Shown piece by piece: positions 42,074 to 49,909 of a stretch of DNA of 64,000 nt. Under the pieces are notes generated by a model. The model had not been told where the DNA came from and did not search any database. It saw only the letters and a program-made list of their open reading frames with translations. Position 1 is the stretch's first letter, and each line of letters starts with the position of its first letter. The position numbers were made by a program, and so were the translations under genes. Source of the stretch: Rikenellaceae bacterium (GTDB lineage Bacteria > Bacteroidota > Bacteroidia > Bacteroidales > Rikenellaceae); NCBI GenBank assembly GCA_015059965.1, contig SUZM01000009.1:1-64000 (forward strand), written 5' to 3'.

Positions 42074-42808
42074 ATGAAAAAATATATTATTTTGTTCACT
42101 TTTGCAATGACTCATATTTCGGTCTATGCACAATGGAGCTTTATGGATTATCGGGATGGCAAAACCTTTTCGACGGATTCTGTTCACTATAAAATTATAA
42201 ATCATCTTGAAAAGTTCATTCTTGACCAAGGTGAAACATTTGAGTTCTACAAAGAGATAATGTCAGAGAACTCGGAAGGCATACGATATATCGTTTTAGA
42301 GCGGAGTTCAAGTTTCCGCATAGGCGGGAGTCAATATGCCGACGGGACACCGGTTGTCTATTCGGAATATGCAGACGAGGTTGCAGGAATCATCATCCCC
42401 CAAGCGTACTATCGTACAGCTATTTACCATGCCGTCCGTACCGCCTTCTCCAAGGAGGAGGAGCTGATCCCCTTCGCAGATAAAACGATCTATATTCGGG
42501 TGGTGGTCAATCCGCAGGGAGATATTTTAGAGACCTCCACGGCATTCCCGATCTGGAAGAGCCATGTGTTTCAACCCGAGCAGATCGCCACGCTTGAGTC
42601 GCTGATACGCAAGAATCTGAAATTCGAACTTTCCCCGAAAGCCAGGAATTTCAACTATTTCGAGGGACAGATCACCATTCCATTTCGACACTATATCGAG
42701 GATCTGCCCGAAGCCGTGTTGAAAGAAGTGGAGGAGTCGTTTGGCAATCTGCCCTACCTTGAAGGCGGCAACCTGACCGACCTGCCCAAGGCTGGCGGAG
42801 GGAATTAG
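42074..42808 (+). CDS. secreted protein with TonB-C-like C-terminus, paralogue 1
   Basis: 244 residues. Signal peptide ends VYAQ (about 19). After a divergent middle part comes a conserved C-terminal block (AIYHAVRTAFSKEEELIPF, IYIRVVVNPQGDILETSTAFP, QPEQIATLESLIRKNLKFEL) that looks like the TonB C-terminal fold. It ends in EGGNLTDLPKAGGGN. The next gene is a close paralogue, and even the 3' flank is duplicated. AT-richer than the neighbours, especially in the first half. Function unknown. Confidence 0.78.
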   Translation: MKKYIILFTFAMTHISVYAQWSFMDYRDGKTFSTDSVHYKIINHLEKFILDQGETFEFYKEIMSENSEGIRYIVLERSSSFRIGGSQYADGTPVVYSEYADEVAGIIIPQAYYRTAIYHAVRTAFSKEEELIPFADKTIYIRVVVNPQGDILETSTAFPIWKSHVFQPEQIATLESLIRKNLKFELSPKARNFNYFEGQITIPFRHYIEDLPEAVLKEVEESFGNLPYLEGGNLTDLPKAGGGN

Positions 42809-42860
42809 CACAGCATAAACTGCTTCGGCCGGTCGTTTAGGGGAGCTCTCCACCCAATAA

Positions 42861-42892
42861 TTTGCAAAGCATCATTCGATTGTTTATATTTG
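42861..42892 (+). promoter_or_regulatory. promoter of the second paralogue
   Basis: TTTG at 42861-42864, a 20-bp spacer, TATATTTG at 42885-42892; start codon 43 bp further. The second copy is therefore independently transcribed. Confidence 0.7.
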
Positions 42893-42935
42893 AGCGTTGA
42901 AACCACCACGGAACCCGCTAAACCGATCTGGAATT

Positions 42936-43628
42936 ATGAAAAGAATACTCTTACTAGTTACATTACTGAGTTGCTACCATTCGCTATATGCACAATGGAG
43001 TGTATCAGATTATGAGCAAAAAAAACTTGTTACAGTTGATTCCGTAACTTATAAAATCGAGGCACCGTTTATAGGGCTTGTCGATTGGGAGGCTCACCCC
43101 GACAAGGAAACCGCGTTTTTGATGACCTCTGTCAGCAATAAATATAATGATGTGATAGGCCAATATAAAGATGGGAGTGTTGTAGAGAATCCGCATGAAG
43201 TTCAAGGGATTATAATCCCTCAAGAGTACTATAAGAGGCCGATCTATGAGGCTGTCCGTTCCGCGTTCTCAAAAGAGAGAGATTTGATTCCGCATGTGAA
43301 TTGGACAATCTACGTTTTTGTCATTGTCGATTCTAAAGGAAATATTATCGAAACAAGCACCGGATTTCCCAGCACAAAGAATCATGTGATACAGCCCGAG
43401 CAAATCGCCACGCTTGAGTCACTAATTCGCAAAAATCTGAAATTTGAGGTAACCGAAAGGGCTAAAAAATACAACTTTTTTGAAGGCCAGATTACCATTT
43501 GTTTTCAGCACTACATCGAGGATCTGCCCGAAATTACACTGAAGGAAGAAGAGGAGTCGTTTGACGATCTGCCCTACGTTGAAGGCGGCAACCTGACCGG
43601 CCCGCCCAAGGCTGGCGGAGGCAATTAA
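42936..43628 (+). CDS. secreted protein with TonB-C-like C-terminus, paralogue 2
   Basis: 230 residues from the ATG at 42936 (MKRILLLVTLLSCYHSLYAQWSVSDY). The last 130 residues track paralogue 1 closely: PIYEAVRSAFSKERDLIPH, IYVFVIVDSKGNIIETSTGFP, PEQIATLESLIRKNLKFEV, and the same GGNL...PKAGGGN end. The segment after the signal peptide is much more divergent. The pair looks like a recent tandem duplication under different selection on its two halves. An upstream TTG start (42897) would destroy the signal peptide context and is rejected. Confidence 0.78.
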   Translation: MKRILLLVTLLSCYHSLYAQWSVSDYEQKKLVTVDSVTYKIEAPFIGLVDWEAHPDKETAFLMTSVSNKYNDVIGQYKDGSVVENPHEVQGIIIPQEYYKRPIYEAVRSAFSKERDLIPHVNWTIYVFVIVDSKGNIIETSTGFPSTKNHVIQPEQIATLESLIRKNLKFEVTERAKKYNFFEGQITICFQHYIEDLPEITLKEEEESFDDLPYVEGGNLTGPPKAGGGN

Positions 43629-43650
43629 CACAGCATACACTACTTCGGCC

Positions 43651-43981
43651 GGAGAGAAAACAAAGAGGAGCGGGATCAAAATCTCACCCCTCATTGCGCT
43701 GCAAATCCTATAAGCCGGGGCTAAGTCCCCCTTCTCAAAGGGGGATTTAGGGGGATTGTCAATCCAGGTACAGAGCCCGGACGGAGAGAAAACAAAGAGG
43801 AGCGAGATCAAAATCTCACCCCTCATTGCGCTGCAAATCCTATAAGCCGAGGCTAAGTCCCCCTTCTCAAAGGGGGATTTAGGGGGATTGTCGATCCAGG
43901 TACAGAACCCGGACGGAAGAGACACAAAAAGAGGAGCGAGATCAAAATCTCACCCCTCATTGCGCTGCAAATCCTATAAGC
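43651..43981. repeat. 132-bp tandem repeat duplicating the 3' end of rnpB
   Basis: Copies start at 43651, 43783 and 43915 (period 132); the third runs into rnpB itself. Each copy includes the CGCTGCAAATCCTATAAGCC block (43697, 43829 and 43963), which is the 3' end of RNase P RNA read on the minus strand. The first two copies also carry a CTAAGTCCCCCTT / AAGGGGGATTTAG hairpin (43721-43750, 43853-43882). A GTACAGAACCCGG element at 43900-43912 is the exact inverse of the rnpB sequence at 43981-43993. Frames open across this region are artefacts of the repeat. Confidence 0.85.
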
Positions 43982-44340
43982 CGGGTTCTGTACTTGTGGG
44001 TGTACACGCCACAAGCCCCTATCATTTATCTACGGCGGCAGTCTCCTGCCGTCTCCAGCAACCTACCCCCCGACATCGGACGAGCAATCCTTAATTGTCG
44101 GTATACATGGTCTTGCAACCCGCGAGATGTACTGCCGATAGACATTGCTGCCATCGCGGTGGGCTCTTACCCCGCCTTTTCACCCTTACCTCCGACACAA
44201 AATATCGCGCGTGGCGGTTCTTTTCTGTTACACTTGCTATCCCCTCACGAAGATCAGGCCGTTAACCTGCGCGGCGCTCTGCGTTGCCCGGACTTTCCTC
44301 CCCCTGCGCATGGCAGGCAGCGATAGGGCGGACTTGCAGG
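43963..44340 (-). ncRNA. rnpB: RNase P RNA (bacterial class A)
   Basis: Catalytic RNA that removes tRNA 5' leaders. On the minus strand it has the near-universal GAGGAAAGTCCGGGC segment (about 44304-44290), the GGTAAGGGTGAAAAGG region, and the closing ACAGAACCCGGCTTATAGG (about 43991-43973). The P1 helix is visible: CTGCAAGTCC at the 5' end pairs with GGATTTGCAG at the 3' end (one G-U pair). About 378 nt; ends estimated from P1 and the promoter. Confidence 0.95.
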
Positions 44341-44342
44341 GG

Positions 44343-44372
44343 CAAAGGTAGAAAAAAATGGGCAATGAGCAA
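44343..44372 (-). promoter_or_regulatory. rnpB promoter
   Basis: Minus strand: TTG (44372-44370), a 19-bp spacer, TACCTTTG (44350-44343). The TTG lies in GCTCATT repeats as at lysS and rnhB. Confidence 0.75.
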
Positions 44373-44530
44373 TGAGTAATGAGCAATTATTTCTATTCAA
44401 AATGCACAATTCAAAATTAAAGGGGCATTAAGGGCAATAGCGGTGACGTTGGTAATATTCATGGGTAATATTTACCCCTACAGCCTCTAATGCCTCCACT
44501 GCCCCTAATTGAGAATTGCTACTGGGGCGA
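44354..44530 (-). repeat. dispersed promoter-upstream repeat, copy A
   Basis: On the minus strand this resembles 53965-54150 on the plus strand. The best-matched part is a run of about 75 bp (44359-44432) with CCCTTAATGCCCCTTTAATT, GAATTGTGCATTTTGAATAG and AAATAATTGCTC in the same order; a looser GGGGCAGTGGAGG-type part lies upstream. Both copies end at a promoter. No coding capacity that I can support. Confidence 0.65.
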
Positions 44531-44722
44531 TAATTTTCACATTCTCTTTTCGGGAGCAGGGCTCCCGAGTTTTGTTTGAGGCACCGTTTTGGTCCCTCAC
44601 TCAATTTTGTGCTGTCGGATTCTGGGAAGAAGACCACAAATAAATCGCTTACCGGAGGGCGAAGGCAAATCTTTTTTCTGTTGTTTTTCGATAAATTTTG
44701 TTTGTTTTTCGATTTTTATGTT

Positions 44723-44730
44723 TACCTTTG
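44723..44730 (+). promoter_or_regulatory. -7 box ahead of the structured leader/ABC operon
   Basis: TACCTTTG following a T-rich tract; the expected start is near 44737, about 320 bp before the ABC ATPase ATG. Confidence 0.6.
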
Positions 44731-44736
44731 CGGGAG

Positions 44737-44920
44737 CACTCTCAACATAGCCGGGGCGACTCCCGGGCCGCGGGATGCCGAGGATCTTCGGGAGAGGTCG
44801 CAGGCAGTAGAAGATCGGCGCAAAAGGCCGCGCGACGCCGAAGGATTCCAGTCGGGAGTTGCAGGGTGAGGTGCGACGGGTTGAAGGTCGGCAAATGGCA
44901 GGGCCGGAAGACCGGCATCC
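44737..44920 (+). ncRNA. candidate structured RNA or long 5' leader
   Basis: A GC-rich island in AT-rich flanks starting right after a promoter. Nested complementary arms are visible: GGATGCCG/CGGCATCC (44773-44780 with 44913-44920), a TCTTC/GAAGA extension, GTCGCA/TGCGAC (44797-44802 with 44872-44877) and TCGGCG/CGCCGA (44815-44820 with 44836-44841). A small CCGGG/CCCGG hairpin (44751-44766) precedes them. The overall shape is a long interrupted rod. No terminator follows, so it may be the leader of the ABC operon or a processed RNA. It does not match an RNA family that I can name. Confidence 0.45.
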
Positions 44921-45055
44921 AAAATAGAAAAGGTGCTTATATACGAGATTACACAATAGGGAGCGAAATTCACGAAACCATTTTACTCCGAGGTGTAGAA
45001 TGATATATAATTACCATAAAAAATTGCATAACCAGTTATCAAACAGAGTATAAGA

Positions 45056-45985
45056 ATGGATTTACTGAGAGTTGAACACATTACCAAGCGGTATGCCGGG
45101 CATACGGCACTCGACGATGTGTCGTTGGAGATTCCGCAAGGGTCGATTTACGGCTTACTGGGCCCCAACGGGGCGGGTAAAACCACGCTGATTCGCATCA
45201 TCAACCGCATAACCGTAGCCGATGCAGGGCAGGTCCTGATGGAGAATCGCCCGCTCACGCAAGAGGATGTCTATCGGATCGGTTACCTCCCCGAGGAGCG
45301 CGGTCTGTATAAAAAGATGAAGGTGGGCGAGCAGGCGATCTTCTTTGCCCGCCTGAAGGGGCTCTCGCGCAGCGAAGCGATCAAGCGCCTGAAGGTCTGG
45401 TTCGAGAAGTTCGGCATCCAGGAGTGGTGGAACAAGAAGGTGGAGGAGCTCTCGAAGGGTATGGCCCAGAAGGTGCAGTTCATCGTCACCGTGTTGCACG
45501 AGCCCAAGCTGCTGATCTTCGACGAGCCCTTCTCGGGTTTCGATCCCGTGAATGCCAACCTGTTGCGCGATGAGATTCTCCAGCTGCGCGACCGCGGGGC
45601 GACGGTGATTCTTTCGACCCACAACATGGCCTCGGTGGAGGAGATTTGCGACCACATCACGCTGATCAACAAGTCGAAGAACATCCTCTCGGGACGTGTG
45701 GACGATATTCGCCACCGCCACGGTAACAACATCTTCCAGCTCGACTACCGCGGTGAAGAGCAGACCCTGCGCCGGGCATTGGCCGACCTGGGCGAGAGTT
45801 GCGAGATCATGGAGGGGGCCGGTGAGGAGTCGCTCTACCACTCGCTCAAGCTCCACGTTCGCTCCGACGAGGAGGTGCGTCGTGTGATTGCCGCCACGAA
45901 CGAGGCGGTCGATCTGCGCTCCTTCCGAGAGGTAATCCCCTCGATGAACGATATTTTCATTCGTGCCGTACAAGGGAATTTATAG
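45056..45985 (+). CDS. NatA-like ABC transporter ATP-binding protein
   Basis: 309 residues. Walker A GPNGAGKTTLIRI near 38, the signature LSKGMAQKVQF near 138, Walker B LLIFDEPFSGFDPVN near 157, and the switch histidine in STHNMAS. A C-terminal domain of about 85 residues follows, as in NatA-type (DUF4162) ATPases. It pairs with the permease gene 54 bp downstream. It has a leader of about 320 nt containing a GC-rich foldable region. Confidence 0.93.
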   Translation: MDLLRVEHITKRYAGHTALDDVSLEIPQGSIYGLLGPNGAGKTTLIRIINRITVADAGQVLMENRPLTQEDVYRIGYLPEERGLYKKMKVGEQAIFFARLKGLSRSEAIKRLKVWFEKFGIQEWWNKKVEELSKGMAQKVQFIVTVLHEPKLLIFDEPFSGFDPVNANLLRDEILQLRDRGATVILSTHNMASVEEICDHITLINKSKNILSGRVDDIRHRHGNNIFQLDYRGEEQTLRRALADLGESCEIMEGAGEESLYHSLKLHVRSDEEVRRVIAATNEAVDLRSFREVIPSMNDIFIRAVQGNL

Positions 45986-46039
45986 TGTCAAATCCCCAAG
46001 AAGCACCATTTTTCGCAAAACAAGAAAAATAGAAATCCT

Positions 46040-47365
46040 ATGAGTCAGGTTGGAATTATTATTGCACGAGAGTTTAACGAGCGCGTGCGCAAAAAGAGTT
46101 TTATACTGACCACCATTTTGGTTCCCGTTCTGATGGTGGTCCTGATGGCCGTACCTACGCTTCTGATGCTCTATGCCGGAGGCGACACCAAGGAGATCGC
46201 CGTGATCGACAAGTCGGGAGTTGTCCTTCCCGCTCTGGAGAGCAATGAGGAGATCGTCTTCATCCCTTCGGAGGAGGAGCTCGATGAGGCTCGCCTCAAC
46301 ACGGAGCGCTTCGGCATCCTCTGGATCGGAGAGGATGTGATCGAGAATCACGGCAACATCCGCCTCTACACCAACTCCTCCTCCTCGATGATGCTCGAGG
46401 AGAGCATCGAACACCAGATCGAAAAGATCCTTGAAGAGGAGAAACTAAAGAGCTATAACATCGAAGATCTGCCACAGATCATGGAGGCCGTGAAGACCAA
46501 TATCACCCTCCAAAGCTACCGCAACGACAAGGAGGAGGGTGAGAGCCAATCGCAGTCCGCCGGCGCCTCGTTTGCCATCGGCTACATCCTTTCGTTTGTC
46601 CTCTACATGTTCCTGATCATCTATGGACAGATGGTCATGCAGGCCGTTGTGGAGGAGAAGAGCTCGCGCGTGCTGGATGTGCTGGTCACCTCGGCCCGCC
46701 CCTTCCAGCTTATGCTCGGCAAGATCCTGGGTGTGGCCCTTATGGCGGTGGTACAGGTCGCCATCTGGGGCGTGCTGATCTTCGGCATCGGCTCGGTGGG
46801 CAGCTCGATGCTGATCCCCGAGGTACTTGATGGCGAGCAGATCACCCAACTCGAAGCGATGCAGGCCGGTACGCTCGACACCTCGACCGTAGATCCCGAG
46901 GTGCTCTCCGATATCCAGCTCTTCGCCACCTTTACCGACTTCGGCTACCTGGCCATGATCTTCATCTATCTGCTCCTCTTCCTGGTGGGCGGCTACCTCC
47001 TCTACTCGGCCCTCTTTGCGGCCGTGGGTGCCAGTGTCGACAACATGACCGATGCCGGACAGCTCACTACCCCCATCATGCTCCCCATTATTCTGGCGCT
47101 GATGATGATGTTTGTGGTGATGAAGGACCCCAACTCCTCGTTGGCCTTCTGGTTCTCGATCATCCCCTTCACCTCGCCCATTGTGATGATGGCCCGCATC
47201 CCCGCCGGCATCCCCGCCTGGGAGCCCGTGCTGTCGCTCGTGGTGCTCTACCTCACCATCGTACTCTTTGTCTGGGTGGCCGCCAAGATCTACCGCGTGG
47301 GCATCCTGATGCACGGCAAGAAACCCTCGCTAAAGGAGCTCTGCAAGTGGGTAAAGCAGAATTAG
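46040..47365 (+). CDS. NatB-like ABC-2 transporter permease
   Basis: 441 residues. One N-terminal membrane helix (about 20-47) is followed by a long extracytoplasmic domain (to about 175), then five further helices including VVEEKSSRVLDVLVTSARPFQLMLGKILG, a typical ABC-2 exporter loop. With the ATPase it forms a NatAB/YhaQP-style exporter; the cargo is unknown (sodium, drugs and peptides have been proposed for relatives). The insert near residues 262-295 is acidic. Confidence 0.9.
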   Translation: MSQVGIIIAREFNERVRKKSFILTTILVPVLMVVLMAVPTLLMLYAGGDTKEIAVIDKSGVVLPALESNEEIVFIPSEEELDEARLNTERFGILWIGEDVIENHGNIRLYTNSSSSMMLEESIEHQIEKILEEEKLKSYNIEDLPQIMEAVKTNITLQSYRNDKEEGESQSQSAGASFAIGYILSFVLYMFLIIYGQMVMQAVVEEKSSRVLDVLVTSARPFQLMLGKILGVALMAVVQVAIWGVLIFGIGSVGSSMLIPEVLDGEQITQLEAMQAGTLDTSTVDPEVLSDIQLFATFTDFGYLAMIFIYLLLFLVGGYLLYSALFAAVGASVDNMTDAGQLTTPIMLPIILALMMMFVVMKDPNSSLAFWFSIIPFTSPIVMMARIPAGIPAWEPVLSLVVLYLTIVLFVWVAAKIYRVGILMHGKKPSLKELCKWVKQN

Positions 47366-47420
47366 GAGCCGAGAAAGAGCAAAAAGTGGTGCTGAGCGAA
47401 GTGTAAAAGGCAAAAATTTG

Positions 47421-47428
47421 TATCTTTG
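47421..47428 (+). promoter_or_regulatory. -7 box of the M13 peptidase gene
   Basis: TATCTTTG 45 bp before the chosen ATG; preceded by AAAAATTTG. Confidence 0.6.
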
Positions 47429-47472
47429 CGCACCACATAAAAATGAAACAACCAAAACTATCCGATAAATTT

Positions 47473-49506
47473 ATGAAACGAACCCTTTTAATTTTTGCAG
47501 TTGCACTTATGACTGTTTCGTGTGGAGAGAAGAAGACGTCGGCTCCCGCTATCGACCTGACGAGCCTCGACAAGAGTATCTCGCCCAAGGAGAATTTCTA
47601 CCAGTATGCCACGCGCGGTTGGCAGGAGAAGAACCCCCTGAAGCCCGAATTCGCCCGCTACGGCTCGTTCGACAAACTGCGCGAGAACAACGAAATCCGC
47701 ATCAACAACCTCTTCAAGGAGATGACCGCCATGCAGACCGCCGAGGGGTCGACCGAGCGCAAGATCTGCGACCTCTACAAGTTGGGCCTGGACTCGGTAC
47801 GCCTGAACCAGGAGGGCGCCGACCCGGTACAGCAGATGCTGCAGGAGATCCTCACCGTAGAGCGTGAGGGGCTGACCGACCTGCTGGCCACGCTCCACTA
47901 CGGCATCACCAACCCCCTGTTCGCCCCCTTTGTGGAGGCCGATATGAAGAACAGCGACATGAACGCCTTCTACCTCTGGCAGAGCGGTCTGGGCATGGGC
48001 AACCGCGACTACTACATCGAGCAGGCGAATGCCGCCATCAAGGAGGGCTACAAGGCCTACCTGAAAAAGATCTTCACCCTGGCCGGCATGGAGGAGGCTC
48101 AGGCTGCAAAGGCCCAGGAGGCTACGCTGGCCATTGAGGATCAGATTGCCGAGATCTCGCGTGCAAGCGTTGTGCTGCGCGATATGGGTGCCAACTACTT
48201 CCCCATGGCCTATGAGGAGCTGAAGGCCAAGTATTCGGCAGTGGACTGGGAGGCCTACTTCAAGGTATTGGGCATGGAGGCCCCCGCAACGATCATCGTG
48301 GGTCAGCCCGAGGTGATGGAGAAGGTGAACCAGCTGCTGAAGAGCGCCCCCATGGAGCAGCTCCGCTACTACCTGGCAGCCCACTACCTGAACTCGGCCG
48401 CCTCGAGCCTGAGCGATGACTTCTATGCCGCCTCGTTCGACTTCTTCGGCCGCCAGATGTCGGGTGCCCAGGAGCCCCGTCCCCGTTGGAAGCGCGCCAT
48501 GGCCGCAACGGATGCCACCTTCGATATGGCTGTAGGTAAGATGTATGTCGAGAAGTACTTCCCCGAGAAGGACAAGGAGAAGATGACTCAGCTGGTGAAG
48601 AACCTCCAGGTGGCACTCGGTCAGCACATCGATGCCCTGGAGTGGATGTCGGAGGAGACCAAGGGTCGCGCCCATGAGAAGTTGGCCACCTTCAAGGTCA
48701 AGATCGGCTATCCCGACACCTGGAAGCAGTTCGACAGCCTGGAGATCGATCCCGCAAAGAGCTACTGGGAGAACCTTGTAGCCGCCAGTATCTGGTCCAC
48801 GGCCGAGGATTTTGCCAAGGTAGGCAAGCCCGTGGATAAGGAGGAGTGGCTCATGAGCCCCCAGACCGTGAATGCCTACTACAACCCCACCACCAACGAG
48901 ATCTGCTTCCCCGCAGCCATCCTCCAGCCCCCGTTCTACAACTCGGAGGCCGATGATGCCGTGAACTACGGTGCCATTGGTGTGGTGATCGGCCACGAGA
49001 TGACCCACGGCTTCGACGACCAGGGTCGCAACTACGACAAGGACGGCAACCTGAACAACTGGTGGACCGAGGCCGATGCCGCCGCCTTCAAGGAGCGCAC
49101 CGATGTGTTGGTGAAGCAGTTCAACGCCATTGAGGTGCTGCCCGCCAAGGGTGATCAGCCCGCCCTCTATGCCGACGGCGAGCTCTCGCTGGGCGAGAAT
49201 ATCGCCGACCAGGGAGGTCTGCGCGTTGCCTACACCGCCCTGCAGAACAGCTACAACGGCGTAACCCCCGCTCCGATCGAGGGCTTCACCGCCGCTCAGC
49301 GCTTCTACCTAGCTTATAGCGCCCTGTGGGCCCAAAACATCCGCGATGAGGAGATTGCCCGCCTCACGAAACTCGACGTTCACTCGCTGGGTGTAAACCG
49401 CGTGAATGCCACCCTGAAGAATATCCAGAGCTTCTACGATGCCTTCGATGTACAGCCCGGCGACGGTATGTACCTGGCACCCGAGGAGCGCGTGATCATC
49501 TGGTAA
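47473..49506 (+). CDS. pepO: M13-family zinc metallopeptidase lipoprotein
   Basis: 677 residues from the ATG at 47473, which gives a clean lipoprotein signal (MKRTLLIFAVALMTVSCGEKK, lipobox VSC). An ATG at 47443 would add ten residues ahead of it. It is a neprilysin-like oligopeptidase with the zinc motif HEMTHGFDD near 508, the third ligand in GENIADQGG near 574, the substrate-binding NAYYNPTTNEICFPA, and the family C-terminus ending VIIW. It probably cleaves peptides in the periplasm or at the cell surface. Confidence 0.93.
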   Translation: MKRTLLIFAVALMTVSCGEKKTSAPAIDLTSLDKSISPKENFYQYATRGWQEKNPLKPEFARYGSFDKLRENNEIRINNLFKEMTAMQTAEGSTERKICDLYKLGLDSVRLNQEGADPVQQMLQEILTVEREGLTDLLATLHYGITNPLFAPFVEADMKNSDMNAFYLWQSGLGMGNRDYYIEQANAAIKEGYKAYLKKIFTLAGMEEAQAAKAQEATLAIEDQIAEISRASVVLRDMGANYFPMAYEELKAKYSAVDWEAYFKVLGMEAPATIIVGQPEVMEKVNQLLKSAPMEQLRYYLAAHYLNSAASSLSDDFYAASFDFFGRQMSGAQEPRPRWKRAMAATDATFDMAVGKMYVEKYFPEKDKEKMTQLVKNLQVALGQHIDALEWMSEETKGRAHEKLATFKVKIGYPDTWKQFDSLEIDPAKSYWENLVAASIWSTAEDFAKVGKPVDKEEWLMSPQTVNAYYNPTTNEICFPAAILQPPFYNSEADDAVNYGAIGVVIGHEMTHGFDDQGRNYDKDGNLNNWWTEADAAAFKERTDVLVKQFNAIEVLPAKGDQPALYADGELSLGENIADQGGLRVAYTALQNSYNGVTPAPIEGFTAAQRFYLAYSALWAQNIRDEEIARLTKLDVHSLGVNRVNATLKNIQSFYDAFDVQPGDGMYLAPEERVIIW

Positions 49507-49546
49507 TTCGGACAACGCAATCAAGCGGACATGCTCCGCCCCGCAT

Positions 49547-49592
49547 GCCCCGGATGGGAAGTACACAAGTACCCCGTCCGGGGCCTTTTTTT
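49547..49592 (+). terminator. strong intrinsic terminator of the GGATGGG/GTAC hairpin family
   Basis: GCCCCGGATGGG (49547-49558) pairs with CCCGTCCGGGGC (49573-49584). An inner GTAC/GTAC stem is capped by ACAA, and seven T follow. The design closely matches the hairpins in the 3847 and 4102 repeats. Confidence 0.9.
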
Positions 49593-49909
49593 GCACAAAT
49601 TTCGCCCTTTAACTCCCTTCCATTATAAAAGGGGGGGGTACTCAATACACCCACCGACCCTCCAGCCCCTTACCCCTGCGCCACAAAGTAGGCTTTGCGG
49701 CATGCCGGGCCGCCGCCGAATCGCGACCCGGCAGATCATAAGAGGTATTTTGTTATTAAAAAATTTACAAAACTCCCTGTTTTTTTGCGATTTTTGCCTT
49801 TTTTTAAGAAATTTTGATCTTTTTTTCAGCAAAGAAACTTGCGTTAATAAAAAAATTTGTATATTTATGGTTGCGAATTTACAATAAACCAAAAATAGCA
49901 CAACCTACT
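49593..49909. other. intergenic region upstream of the EF-G paralogue
   Basis: About 317 bp. It contains a G8 tract (49631-49638), a TGCCGGG/CCCGGCA inverted repeat (49703-49709 with 49727-49733) and, near the gene, TTGCG followed by TATATTTATG, a weak promoter-like pair. Otherwise AT-rich with no ORF supported. Confidence 0.4.

Noticed and set aside
41781..42099. Two small minus-strand frames upstream of the secreted paralogues
   Set aside because: AT-rich, no start context or conserved features; likely chance.
43422..43925. Minus-strand frame with repeated peptide segments (PPKSPFEKGDL)
   Set aside because: The repeat in the peptide simply reflects the 132-bp DNA tandem repeat beside rnpB.
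43651..43981. Possible CRISPR array
   Set aside because: The unit is 132 bp, contiguous and without unique spacers; it contains rnpB sequence.
44737..44920. tmRNA or SRP RNA
   Set aside because: No tRNA-like T-loop and CCA end, no tag-peptide frame, and no SRP GGAAGCAGC-type loop.
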